Below, piece by piece: positions 35,249 to 43,519 of a stretch of DNA of 64,000 bases. Under the pieces are notes generated by a model. It ran no database searches and had not been told where the DNA came from. It saw only the letters and a program-made list of their open reading frames with translations. The DNA comes from Bacteroidales bacterium. Its GTDB lineage: Bacteria; Bacteroidota; Bacteroidia; Bacteroidales; F082. Made by a program: the position numbers and the translations under genes. The stretch is taken from NCBI GenBank assembly GCA_024400425.1, contig JAKSMV010000006.1, forward strand, positions 60,205-124,204. Reading direction: 5' to 3'. Position 1 is the first letter of the stretch, and each line of letters opens with the position of its first letter.

Positions 35249-36697
35249 TTATTTGGCAACCTGGTTAGCGAAAAAGCTACGGATATAGTCGATGAAATCG
35301 CCTTTGCGTTCCATTTGACTCTGTTCCTCGTCGCTGAACACGGTGATCTGTGCAAAATCGAGTTCCTGCATCTGGCCCGCATTTAAATTGAAAGGTCCGC
35401 ATGAACCCACAACGCGTCGGTCGCTGGGTTGGTTACCTTCTTCTTCCTCCGTATAGTAGAATGAGTATTGCGGAACTTCGAAGCCCGTTCCCCACATGCA
35501 CGGATCGCTATCGCCCGGATAGAAGAACCTGAAGTCGAAGCCCATGAGGCACATCATCCTATAATAATCTTCTGGAGTGGTCTGCATACCGAAATAAGGG
35601 TTGTTGTGATAGATGCAATAACACATGCCGTAACGTTCATCGTCAGCCACGCCATTGCCGAAGCCATAGCCGTTGTAGGCATACTGGTCAAGCGGATGCT
35701 CAGGGTCTTGAAGCATAGCGCAGTCGCCATTGAAAGCTGGATTGTCGCGGCCATCGGCATCCATGTAAGGACCTGCCAAGATGGTACCGACCTGCACTGG
35801 CCAATCATAGCCATAACCTAACTGTTCATTGCCATCTTCGTCAAAGTCGTCGCCATTATAGGTGAAGAACGAACTGCGCTGCACATCGCAACCCACATAG
35901 TCGTCATTAGCATAACCAAGATCCATGTCGTCCCAAACGGTGAGATAGCAATCGTGATAATCATTTGCCGAACGGTTGAAGAACTTGTAATTGAAGAAGA
36001 TAGTGTTGTTCAAGGTATCATTCTTGTAGTCGGAAAAAGCGTAAACCATGCCGTGGACTTCAATTCCCAAAGGGTCACCACCCGACTCGGTGTGCGCAAC
36101 AGAATTATCATTGAAGATGTAGAAAAGGCACTGGTCGCCCTTGATGTCAGGATAGTCGCCATCCAATGGGTTGTAGCGGCCATCGCCATTCACATCGACG
36201 AAAGGAGCGAGATTTTCGGCAAAACCCTCCTCGCCATGAGCAGGCCAAGTGAGTATGTCGTCAGGAATCTCATAGTTTTCATCGCCATGATGTGCAATGA
36301 AATCATCAATCTCCTCGCGCGTGAGGTTCCAAACGTGATGATACTTCATCTGAGTCATCATATCGGTGGAAGCGTCAGCCAAACGCAACGGGCCCGACCA
36401 ATAATCAGTACCATACTGTCCATGAGTCATGGCTGCAAGATGGAGATTATCGGAAGCATCATAGCCGCCAAGCCACAGAGCTTGCTGGAAAATCGTTGCC
36501 TTGCCGCTGCCAACAGGAACTTCCTGCGGCTTGCAGGAATTGTAATCGAATGCGGGCGTAAAAAAGGAGCCGTCGCCCAAAACGCGCATTCTCACGTTGT
36601 TTGCTTCGATATGCGATAACGGAGCAACCATCTGGCTTTGTGCCCAAAAGGCAACAAGACAAAGAGCGATTGTAAGGTAAATCTTTTTCATAAGCAC
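35249..36697 (-). CDS. Secreted T9SS-associated protein lacking a sorting domain (copy 2)
   Basis: A 482-residue paralogue of 32388-33848, with a nearly identical signal (MKKIYLTIALCLVAFWAQSQ) and the same domain landmarks (ALWLGGYDASDNL, TDYWSGPLRLAD, VDVNGDGRYNPLDGDYPD, DDYVGCDVQRSSFFTYNG). It also lacks a sorting domain (ends FFANQVAK). First gene of module copy 2, with its own promoter. Confidence 0.75.
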   Translation of the reverse strand: MLMKKIYLTIALCLVAFWAQSQMVAPLSHIEANNVRMRVLGDGSFFTPAFDYNSCKPQEVPVGSGKATIFQQALWLGGYDASDNLHLAAMTHGQYGTDYWSGPLRLADASTDMMTQMKYHHVWNLTREEIDDFIAHHGDENYEIPDDILTWPAHGEEGFAENLAPFVDVNGDGRYNPLDGDYPDIKGDQCLFYIFNDNSVAHTESGGDPLGIEVHGMVYAFSDYKNDTLNNTIFFNYKFFNRSANDYHDCYLTVWDDMDLGYANDDYVGCDVQRSSFFTYNGDDFDEDGNEQLGYGYDWPVQVGTILAGPYMDADGRDNPAFNGDCAMLQDPEHPLDQYAYNGYGFGNGVADDERYGMCYCIYHNNPYFGMQTTPEDYYRMMCLMGFDFRFFYPGDSDPCMWGTGFEVPQYSFYYTEEEEGNQPSDRRVVGSCGPFNLNAGQMQELDFAQITVFSDEEQSQMERKGDFIDYIRSFFANQVAK

Positions 36698-36718
36698 AAA
36701 TATTAAATCGAGTGACTA

Positions 36719-36726
36719 CAAAATTA
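36719..36726 (-). promoter_or_regulatory. -7 box of module copy 2
   Basis: TAATTTTG on the minus strand, 22 bases before the ATG, at the same place as in copy 1. Confidence 0.55.
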
Positions 36727-36757
36727 TGAATTATTTATTGATTAGATTTCAAATTAC

Positions 36758-36795
36758 AAAAAAAGCCCAGCGCAATCACTGCGCCAGGCTTACAA
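36758..36795 (-). terminator. Terminator upstream of module copy 2
   Basis: On the minus strand AAGCCTGGCGCA and TGCGCTGGGCTT form a hairpin (with two mismatched positions) followed by seven T. It lies between the box at 37042-37049 and the module promoter. Confidence 0.7.
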
Positions 36796-36922
36796 TCATA
36801 ACACTAACTAAAAACACTACTTTTAACTAAATCAAACACATTATATGAAAAAGCATTCTTATATGATTTGCAAAGCAAAGGCAATAGAGTCACCGTGCAA
36901 TGCAATAGAGTTTCGGAAAGAG

Positions 36923-36952
36923 GTAGAGGTGAGTCTTGCGGCGCACCTCTAC
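36923..36952. repeat. GTAGAGGTG-type palindrome
   Basis: GTAGAGGTG and CGCACCTCTAC flank a short centre; a variant of the GTAGAGACG palindromes elsewhere in the window. Confidence 0.6.
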
Positions 36953-37041
36953 GGAAATATATAGAGTTTCGCGAAATGGAGGCGTTGTGATATTTCAATG
37001 TGGCTTTCATGACTGAAACTTTTTGTTCGTTGTTTGTGCTG

Positions 37042-37049
37042 CAAAAGTA
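37042..37049 (-). promoter_or_regulatory. -7 box of the candidate short transcript
   Basis: TACTTTTG on the minus strand, TTG at 37072-37070 as a -33 element. Confidence 0.45.
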
Positions 37050-37219
37050 TATCCGCACAAAAATTTTGTCAAGCGTTTTTGCCTTGTTTTTTCATAAGTA
37101 ATAATAAGTAAATCCTCGCAACCAAATGATTACGAGGATTTTAGGTTAAAATAACAATTTTAATAAGCAATAATAAGAATTTTCTTGTAACAGATTGATT
37201 CTTATTTATTTACAATTAC

Positions 37220-37245
37220 AGAAACGTAGCACGCTACGTCTCTAC
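37220..37245. repeat. GAGACG-type palindrome
   Basis: AGAAACGTAGC and GCTACGTCTCT around AC; overlaps the region just past the dehydrogenase stop codon and could help end that transcript. Confidence 0.6.
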
Positions 37246-37246
37246 A

Positions 37247-38167
37247 TCAGGCCAACCATTTTTCGATATTCCCGACCACAATGCCCAAACGCAGTTCGAA
37301 AGCTTCTTCGGTAGCAAAGCCGATATGAGGCAACATGACGAGATTTGGCGCATCGAACAATGGATTTTCCTTTTTCAAAGGCGGCTCGGTTCCATAGACA
37401 TCGGTGGCGGCACCGGCGATGACACCGTTCTTCAAGGCATTGGCCAAGGCCAACTCGTTGACGACAGGACCACGGGCTGTGTTCACCAGGATGGCAGACG
37501 GTTTCATCAAGGCGAAATCCTTCTCGGTAATGAAATCGCGCGTGTCGGCGTTCAAGGCGATGTGCAGCGTGACGATGTCGGCTTCCTTCAGCAAGGTCGC
37601 CTTATCGACGAAGGTCACGCCCTCGACGGTCTTAGGCGTACGATTCCAAGCCAACACCTTGCAGCCGAAAGCATTGGCCAACTTTGCCACACGCTGACCG
37701 ATGTTGCCCATGCCGATGATACCGATGGTCTTGCCACCGATTTCGCGTCCGGGCATGATGCCCTTGCGGTTACATTCGCGCGTAATGATGTCGTTTTCAC
37801 GCACTTTGCGATAGACGTCAATCATCAAGGCAAGAGCCAATTCGGCGACGGCTTCGGTGGAGTAGCCAGCGGCATTCTTCACCACGATGCCACGACGTTG
37901 GCATTCTTCCATGTCGATATGGTCCAAGCCCGTAAAGGCGATGGAGAGCATCTTCAGGTTGGGGCATGCGTCGAGGAAATCCTTACGCAAAGGGATATTG
38001 CTTTCCACAATCACGTCGGCACCTTCGGCGCGGCGTTTCAGTTCGGCAGGGTCTTCGTTGCGGTTAGGGAAAACCACCACTTCGTGGCCCATCGACTTCA
38101 GACCAGCGCAAGCATTTTCGACCACTGCGGGATTCAGTCCAAGCGGTTCAAGAAAAACGATTTTCAT
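37247..38167 (-). CDS. D-2-hydroxyacid dehydrogenase, NAD-binding
   Basis: A 306-residue enzyme of the D-isomer-specific 2-hydroxyacid dehydrogenase family. The Rossmann motif is GMGNIG (152-157). Catalytic Arg, Glu and His are at R231 (NTARGPVVN), E260 (VYGTEPP) and H280 (LPHIGFATEEA). It interconverts a 2-hydroxyacid and a 2-oxoacid with NAD(H); the exact substrate (glycerate, lactate or similar) is not evident. It starts 8 bases after ridA ends. Confidence 0.85.
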   Translation of the reverse strand: MKIVFLEPLGLNPAVVENACAGLKSMGHEVVVFPNRNEDPAELKRRAEGADVIVESNIPLRKDFLDACPNLKMLSIAFTGLDHIDMEECQRRGIVVKNAAGYSTEAVAELALALMIDVYRKVRENDIITRECNRKGIMPGREIGGKTIGIIGMGNIGQRVAKLANAFGCKVLAWNRTPKTVEGVTFVDKATLLKEADIVTLHIALNADTRDFITEKDFALMKPSAILVNTARGPVVNELALANALKNGVIAGAATDVYGTEPPLKKENPLFDAPNLVMLPHIGFATEEAFELRLGIVVGNIEKWLA

Positions 38168-38175
38168 GGTTTAAC

Positions 38176-38550
38176 TTACTTTGCGGCAATCATTTCGATT
38201 TCCACCAAGGCTTTCTTGGGCAGTTCCTTCACGGCGAAGGCGGCGCGAGCCGGGCAGTCGCCAGTGAAATACTTGGCGTAGACGGTGTTCATCTCGCCGA
38301 AATAGCTCATGTCGGCCAGATAGCAGGTCGATTTCACCACGTTGTCGAAAGTGCAGCCAGCCGCTTCGAGGATGGCTTGCAGGTTCTTCATGCTCTGTTC
38401 GGTCTGTTCGCTCACCGTTTCAGGCATGAGACCCGTTTCAGGATTGATTGGAAGTTGACCGGAAATAAAAACCATGCCGTTGGCTTCGACGGCCTGGCTG
38501 TAAGGTCCAATGGCACCCGGAGCCTTTGTCGTTGCTATTGCTTTTTTCAT
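38176..38550 (-). CDS. ridA: RidA family enamine/imine deaminase
   Basis: A 124-residue RidA protein. The family signature is present: GPYSQAVEANGMVFISGQLP near the N-terminus and the arginine-containing CPARAAFAVKELPKKALVEIE at the end. It hydrolyses reactive enamine/imine intermediates, such as 2-aminoacrylate, released by PLP enzymes. It heads a two-gene operon with the dehydrogenase, so the pair may handle 2-oxoacid products. Confidence 0.9.
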   Translation of the reverse strand: MKKAIATTKAPGAIGPYSQAVEANGMVFISGQLPINPETGLMPETVSEQTEQSMKNLQAILEAAGCTFDNVVKSTCYLADMSYFGEMNTVYAKYFTGDCPARAAFAVKELPKKALVEIEMIAAK

Positions 38551-38580
38551 TTTTATGTAGATTTAGTTTGTTTCGGTGTG

Positions 38581-38588
38581 CAAAGATA
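38581..38588 (-). promoter_or_regulatory. -7 box of ridA
   Basis: TATCTTTG on the minus strand, 30 bases before the ridA ATG. Confidence 0.55.
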
Positions 38589-38688
38589 GAAAATAAAAGA
38601 TTGGCACAATTCGTGTAAGCCAACCTTTTTCAGAATAACACTTAAAAAAATTACCATTGGCACCTTCCCTACAATCCCAATTTATCAT

Positions 38689-38696
38689 TACTTTTG
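38689..38696 (+). promoter_or_regulatory. -7 box of the divIC operon
   Basis: TACTTTTG, 27 bases before the GTG start. Confidence 0.55.
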
Positions 38697-38723
38697 CAGC
38701 GGTAAATTTCAAAAAAACACGCT

Positions 38724-39020
38724 GTGACCATTAAAGATATACTTAAAAAGCTCAACAACCGCTACGTTTACGTTGTTTTGATTTTCCTCATTGTGATTTT
38801 ATTCATCGACCCATTCAACCTGTTTGAACAGCACAGGTTACGCATGACCTTGGAAGACAACAAGCAGCAAATCGAATACTACAAGCAAGAAATCGCAAAT
38901 GAGAAGCAACTTCTTGATGGCTTGCAAAACGACACAGCAGTCATGGAAAGGTTTGCTCGCGAGAACTATATGATGAAGCGCGACAACGAAGTGATTTACC
39001 TCATTGAGACGCAAAAATGA
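38724..39020 (+). CDS. Septum formation initiator, DivIC/FtsB family
   Basis: A 98-residue bitopic membrane protein. It has a short cytoplasmic N-terminus, one transmembrane helix (VYVVLIFLIVILFID, about 14-28), a coiled coil (NKQQIEYYKQEIANEKQLL) and a conserved ARENYMMKRDNEVI segment. FtsB/DivIC bridges FtsL and FtsQ in the divisome. It starts with GTG at 38724; no ATG fits. Its stop overlaps the next start by 4 bases (ATGA), which suggests translational coupling. Confidence 0.85.
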   Translation: MTIKDILKKLNNRYVYVVLIFLIVILFIDPFNLFEQHRLRMTLEDNKQQIEYYKQEIANEKQLLDGLQNDTAVMERFARENYMMKRDNEVIYLIETQK

Positions 39021-41464
39021 AACGTCAGGCCTTACAGCGGTTTTTATTCCTCATTCTTTGTCTATTTTGTTTTTCAGCATTCTCGTTTTCACAAGATCAT
39101 ACCATTTCCGGAAAAGTCACTGACGCGCAAAACAGGCAAGCCTTGGCCTTCGTCAACATCGTCGTCAACGATGGCCCTTATGGTGGCATGAGCGACATCG
39201 ATGGCCGTTACAGCATCACCGCACCCGAAGCCATCAGGAGCATTCGGTTTTCGTATATCGGCTACGAGACCAAGATGATTGACAGCCTCAGCCAAAGCAA
39301 GCTGAATGTCAGTCTCACGCCCATCAGCATCGAGTTGCAAGAAGCCACCGTCGAGGCTGGCGAGAATCCCGCACACCGCATCATCGACAGCGTGATGGCG
39401 CACCGCAAGCAAAACAATCCTTCTAGCCTGCATTCCTATTCCTACCACATTTACGACAAGATGGTATTCACCATCGACAGCAGCCGGTTCGAAGCCGCTA
39501 AAGTCACCGACACGATTCCTCAATCGGACATCAGCATGTTCGACAGCATACTGAGAAAGAACGACTTGATGGTGATGGAGACCGCTTCGGAAGTAAAGTT
39601 CCTCGGTCCCGACCGTCGGCGCCAAAACGTGCTCGGCACCAAGATTTCGGGCATGAGAGACCCTACCTTCTTTTATATGGTCAACGAGATGCAGACCGTG
39701 AGTTTCTACGAAGACCTTGTGGAAATCATGGGCACAAGCTACGTCAACCCACTCAGCCGAGGCTCAAAGAGCAAATATTTCTTCAACATCGAGTCGGCCA
39801 CACCTACCCACGAAGGCGACACGCTTTTCACCATCAGTTTCCATCCTTACTTAGGCACCATTTTCGATGCCCTCACCGGTGTGCTCAACATCAGTTCCGA
39901 CCAATGGGCCGTGCAGAGCGTGAAAGCCGAACCTACCGAGAAAAAGGGGTTCTTCGCGCCAAACATCCTGCAACTTTACCAGAAAATCGACGGGCATTGG
40001 TTCCCGAAGCAATTCAACATCAACCTTGTGGCAACATCGGCTTTTGTCGTATTAGACGGGATCGATTTCCCCTTGGTTGCCGTAGGTAAGAGCTATCTTA
40101 CCGACATACAAATCAATAACGAAATCAGCAAACGCGAGTTCTCGGAGATGGAAGTCGTCGTTGACAAAGACGCCGCCTATCGCGATGAGCTGTTCTGGTC
40201 GCAGCAGCGCATCGACTCGCTCAGCCAACGCACACAAGCCACCTACACCTTCATGGACTCGGTCACCGAAGGCACCGACATCTTCGACCGCGTGCTTGGT
40301 TCCACAACCGAGATGATACAAGACGGCACCTTGCCCATCGGTAAAATCAGCATCGACTTGGGACGAATCACGCGCTACTCGCAACAGAAAGGTTGGTATC
40401 TCGGCTTAGGCCTTTCCACCAACGAGCGCTTCTCGCGCACCATCAGCTTCAACGCCTTCGGAGGCTATTGGTTCAGGCTGAAAGGATGGGACTTCGGAGC
40501 AGGCTCGCGCATCAAGCTCAACCCACAGCGGCAGATGGAACTTGGTCTCAAAGCCAACTTCACCTCGGAGGCAGCAGGTGAGTTCCACGGCATGGACGAC
40601 GACAACTCGCTTCTCGGCGAGTCGAACTACAAATACACTTTTTACGAGAACATTGACGTGCGGCAAAGCCTCTACGAGGTGCAGTTCGCAAGCCGTTTCG
40701 CCCGTTATTTCAAAGGCTTCGTCAACTTCGACTACGTCAAGAAACACTATCTGCGGCAATTCTATTGCCAACCCGACGAAGCCCTCACCGATGCCAGTTA
40801 TTGCATTGCCGAAGCCAAACTACGCTTTGCCTATAAGGAAAAATTCATCAGCGACACCAAGGGCATCAGATCTTTAGGCACAAGCTGGCCTATCGTCTGG
40901 CTTTCGTATGCCCATTCCTTCAAAGGCATCTTCGACTGTCCCTACGAATACGACAGGGTGAAATTCCAAGTCAGCAAGAACATATACACCAAATATTGGG
41001 GCATCTCACAAATTCTCTTCCAAACGGGCTATGCCTCCGAAGGCGCTCCCGTGATGGAGACCTTCAGCATCCTCGGGGCGTATGTACCCATTGGCATTTA
41101 TTCGCCCGGATGTTTCAACACCATGCGCGAAGATGAGTTCTTCTGCGACCGTTTCGTAGCACTCTATCTCAGCCATAACTTCAGCGGCATGATTTGGCAA
41201 CCTAACTCGTGGTGGTTCCACCCCAACCTCGTGCTTGTCACCAACCTTGGATGGGGCGACATGCCTAAATCCCACAACTGTCCAGAGCACAACTTCAAAA
41301 CCATGGAGAAAGGCTATTTCGAAAGCGGCATCTGCGTGAAAGGCATCATCAGCACCAGCATCACTGAAATCGGTGCGGGCGTGTTTTATCGCTATGGACC
41401 ATATTCACTCCCAAAAGTTTGGGACAACTTCGCCTGGAAACTCACAGCCTCATTCAGCCTGTAA
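39017..41464 (+). CDS. DUF5686 outer-membrane protein with carboxypeptidase-like regulatory domain
   Basis: An 815-residue secreted protein. A signal peptide (FLFLILCLFCFSAFSFSQ) is followed by a carboxypeptidase-like regulatory domain at about 28-115 (ISGKVTDAQNRQALAFVNIV, SDIDGRYSITAPEAI) and then by DUF5686, which continues into a C-terminal beta-barrel-like region ending in SFSL. The architecture is standard for Bacteroidota envelope proteins; function unknown. It is coupled to divIC and followed by apbE one base after its stop. Confidence 0.85.
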   Translation: MKRQALQRFLFLILCLFCFSAFSFSQDHTISGKVTDAQNRQALAFVNIVVNDGPYGGMSDIDGRYSITAPEAIRSIRFSYIGYETKMIDSLSQSKLNVSLTPISIELQEATVEAGENPAHRIIDSVMAHRKQNNPSSLHSYSYHIYDKMVFTIDSSRFEAAKVTDTIPQSDISMFDSILRKNDLMVMETASEVKFLGPDRRRQNVLGTKISGMRDPTFFYMVNEMQTVSFYEDLVEIMGTSYVNPLSRGSKSKYFFNIESATPTHEGDTLFTISFHPYLGTIFDALTGVLNISSDQWAVQSVKAEPTEKKGFFAPNILQLYQKIDGHWFPKQFNINLVATSAFVVLDGIDFPLVAVGKSYLTDIQINNEISKREFSEMEVVVDKDAAYRDELFWSQQRIDSLSQRTQATYTFMDSVTEGTDIFDRVLGSTTEMIQDGTLPIGKISIDLGRITRYSQQKGWYLGLGLSTNERFSRTISFNAFGGYWFRLKGWDFGAGSRIKLNPQRQMELGLKANFTSEAAGEFHGMDDDNSLLGESNYKYTFYENIDVRQSLYEVQFASRFARYFKGFVNFDYVKKHYLRQFYCQPDEALTDASYCIAEAKLRFAYKEKFISDTKGIRSLGTSWPIVWLSYAHSFKGIFDCPYEYDRVKFQVSKNIYTKYWGISQILFQTGYASEGAPVMETFSILGAYVPIGIYSPGCFNTMREDEFFCDRFVALYLSHNFSGMIWQPNSWWFHPNLVLVTNLGWGDMPKSHNCPEHNFKTMEKGYFESGICVKGIISTSITEIGAGVFYRYGPYSLPKVWDNFAWKLTASFSL

Positions 41465-41465
41465 C

Positions 41466-42455
41466 ATGAAAAAAGCACTCTTTCCCCTCTTGCTCATCGC
41501 GATGGTCTCATGCCAGCCAAAAATGCAAAAAACCGTCATCCAAGGCCTTGCACAAGGGTCGTATTACGCCATCAGCTACTACGACAGCCTGAACCGCAAT
41601 TTCCAACACGAAATCGACTCCATCTTCGATGCCGTTGACCGCTCAGTTTCACTTTGGAACGACAGCTCCACCATCTCGAAAGTCAACCGCAACGAAGACG
41701 TGGAACTCGATGCGATTTTCATCGACAACTTCAACATCGCCCAGCAAGCCGCCGAACTTTCAAACGGTTATTTCGACCCAACCATCTCACCCTTGGTGGC
41801 CGCTTGGGGCTTCAGCTACAAGAACGGCGACAGCATCACGCCGCAGCTCACCGACAGCCTCAAGGCCTTGGTCAATTATAGGAAAATCAAGATTGAAGAC
41901 GGCAAGGTGGTGAAGGAAAATCCGCTGATGTCGTTAGATTTCAACGCCATAGCGCAAGGCTACACTTCCGACCTCATTGCAAGTTTTCTCAGTTCTAAAG
42001 GCATTCACAATTTCCTCATTGACACGGGAGGCGAAATCATGGGACGAGGAGGCAAGCCCGATGGCTCGGATTGGATTGTAGGCATTGAGAAACCCGCAGC
42101 CAACTGGGACTCGGAACGCGTAGTGCAGGAACGCCTCTTTCTGCGCGACAAAGGTTTGGTGACTTCTGGCAGCACCCGAAAATATGTGGAACGCAACGGC
42201 AAACGCTATTCGCACTGCATCGACCCGACGACAGGCTATCCCGTCGAGCACAACGTGCTGAGCGTCACCGTCATCGCCGAGAACTCCGTCTGGGCCGATG
42301 CCTTGGCCAGCATCTGCATGGTGATGGGCATGGAGAAATCGCTCGAAATCATCAACGCCCGCGAAGACACCGAAGCCTACTACATCTTCGTTAACGACAA
42401 AGGCGAATTGGAAACTTTTGCGACGAAAGAATTTCAACGACTAATCTTGGAATAA
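41466..42455 (+). CDS. apbE: FAD:protein FMN transferase, ApbE
   Basis: A 329-residue lipoprotein (MKKALFPLLLIAMVSC). ApbE landmarks are SLDFNAIAQGYTSDLI, LIDTGGEIMGRGGKPDG and the metal-binding DALASICMVMG near the end. It links FMN covalently to threonines of Nqr/Rnf-type subunits outside the membrane. The frame opens at 41373 within the previous gene, but only the ATG at 41466 gives a lipoprotein signal. Confidence 0.9.
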   Translation: MKKALFPLLLIAMVSCQPKMQKTVIQGLAQGSYYAISYYDSLNRNFQHEIDSIFDAVDRSVSLWNDSSTISKVNRNEDVELDAIFIDNFNIAQQAAELSNGYFDPTISPLVAAWGFSYKNGDSITPQLTDSLKALVNYRKIKIEDGKVVKENPLMSLDFNAIAQGYTSDLIASFLSSKGIHNFLIDTGGEIMGRGGKPDGSDWIVGIEKPAANWDSERVVQERLFLRDKGLVTSGSTRKYVERNGKRYSHCIDPTTGYPVEHNVLSVTVIAENSVWADALASICMVMGMEKSLEIINAREDTEAYYIFVNDKGELETFATKEFQRLILE

Positions 42456-42466
42456 GGTTAATAAAC

Positions 42467-42500
42467 AAAAAAAGCCAAATCATCACGACTTGGCTTTTTT
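42467..42500 (+). terminator. Bidirectional terminator between apbE and tRNA-Lys
   Basis: AAAAAAAGCCAA and TTGGCTTTTTT around an 11-base loop; serves apbE and the convergent tRNA. Confidence 0.85.
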
Positions 42501-42501
42501 G

Positions 42502-42574
42502 TACTCCCGCAGGGGGTCGAACCCTGGACACCCTGATTAAGAGTCAGGTGCTCTACCAACTGAGCTACGGAAGC
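42502..42574 (-). tRNA. tRNA-Lys (anticodon CUU)
   Basis: 73 bases. Acceptor stem GCTTCCG pairs with CGGGAGT (two G-U pairs), D arm GCTC...GAGC, anticodon arm CCTGA-CTCTTAA-TCAGG with anticodon CUU, T arm CAGGG-TTCGACC-CCCTG, discriminator A. CCA is not encoded. Confidence 0.92.
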
Positions 42575-42613
42575 ATCTCATTTGTTTGCATCGAATCTTT
42601 CGATTTGCGGGTG

Positions 42614-42621
42614 CAAAAGTA
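42614..42621 (-). promoter_or_regulatory. -7 box of tRNA-Lys
   Basis: TACTTTTG on the minus strand, 40 bases upstream of the mature 5' end. Confidence 0.55.
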
Positions 42622-42736
42622 CAACCTTTTTTGATACTGACAATGATTTTTTTTGATTTTTTTGATTTTTATCATTAAACAACAATTAATCAACCAATTA
42701 AGATACGCTGAGATATTCCCGATAATCGTTCACCTT

Positions 42737-42764
42737 GTAGAGACGTGCCATGGCGCGTCTCTAC
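42737..42764. repeat. GAGACG-type palindrome
   Basis: GTAGAGACGTGCCATG and GGCGCGTCTCTAC, nearly perfect. Its last bases supply the TAG stop codon of the response regulator (42763-42761). Confidence 0.75.
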
Positions 42765-43516
42765 ATGGAAAACCAATTCTTGAATTCTGACACGCGGGCC
42801 TTGCTGATGATGATCTTTTCGGGAACATCGACGACGACATTCAGCGACAGCTTATTGCCAAACCAAATGGAAATATCCTTGATGGCTTGCCGCGACACGA
42901 TGAACTGGCGGTTGGCACGAAAGAAAATTTCTGGGTCAAGTTGGTTCATCAGGTCATCTAAGGTTTGACTCATATAATAAGTACGCTTGTCCATGGAGAT
43001 GGCCTTCACCGTCTTCAAGTCGATGAAAATACAAGCGATGTTGTTGGTTGCCAAAGGAATGAGCTTGTCGCGCTCAGGAATCAAGAAACACGACTTGTAT
43101 TTCTTCTTGCCACCCAACTGGGTCATCAAAGCATCAATATGCTCCTTATTATCAACAGACGTGGTCAGCGCGTTGTATTTGTTGAGCGCGCGTTGAAGGT
43201 CGTCCTTGTTGATGGGCTTCAGCAGATAGTCGATGCTGTTCACCTCAAAGGCCTTGAACGCATATTCGTCGTAGGCAGTGGTGAACACGATGGGACAAGT
43301 GATGTCAACCTGCTCGAAGATGGCAAACGACGAGCCGTCGGCAAGGTGTATGTCCATGAAGAGCAAATCAGGCATGGGATGCGTTTCAAACCAATCCACA
43401 CTGTCTTCGATGGACTCGAGTATGGCGATGATTTCCGTTTCGAGACTAACTTCGCCAATCAGTTTCTGCAATGCCTGTGCGGCCAAATTTTCGTCTTCAA
43501 TGATTACTGCTTTCAT
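42761..43516 (-). CDS. LytTR-type response regulator
   Basis: A 251-residue regulator. The receiver domain has the phosphoacceptor D55 in LLFMDIHLADG and the conserved lysine in YLLKPI. Residues about 145-250 form a LytTR DNA-binding domain (KTYYMSQTLDDLMNQLDPEIFFRANRQ-type segment). It is last in the efflux operon, 3 bases after its kinase. Confidence 0.92.
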   Translation of the reverse strand: MKAVIIEDENLAAQALQKLIGEVSLETEIIAILESIEDSVDWFETHPMPDLLFMDIHLADGSSFAIFEQVDITCPIVFTTAYDEYAFKAFEVNSIDYLLKPINKDDLQRALNKYNALTTSVDNKEHIDALMTQLGGKKKYKSCFLIPERDKLIPLATNNIACIFIDLKTVKAISMDKRTYYMSQTLDDLMNQLDPEIFFRANRQFIVSRQAIKDISIWFGNKLSLNVVVDVPEKIIISKARVSEFKNWFSM

Positions 43517-43519
43517 GAT

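Larger units (their letters stand above)
36796..37049 (-). ncRNA. Candidate short transcript, coding status unclear
   Basis: A minus-strand unit of about 280 bases is framed by TACTTTTG (37049-37042, with TTG 20 bases upstream) and the terminator above. It contains an open frame beginning MKATLKYHN near 37009, but the frame runs through the GTAGAGG palindrome and has no recognisable domain. It may be a small RNA or small peptide gene. Confidence 0.3.

Noticed and set aside
36804..37058. Open frame of 84 codons in the gap after the secreted-protein module
   Set aside because: The frame crosses a palindromic repeat and its first codons lie at the promoter box; kept only as a candidate short transcript, not as a gene.
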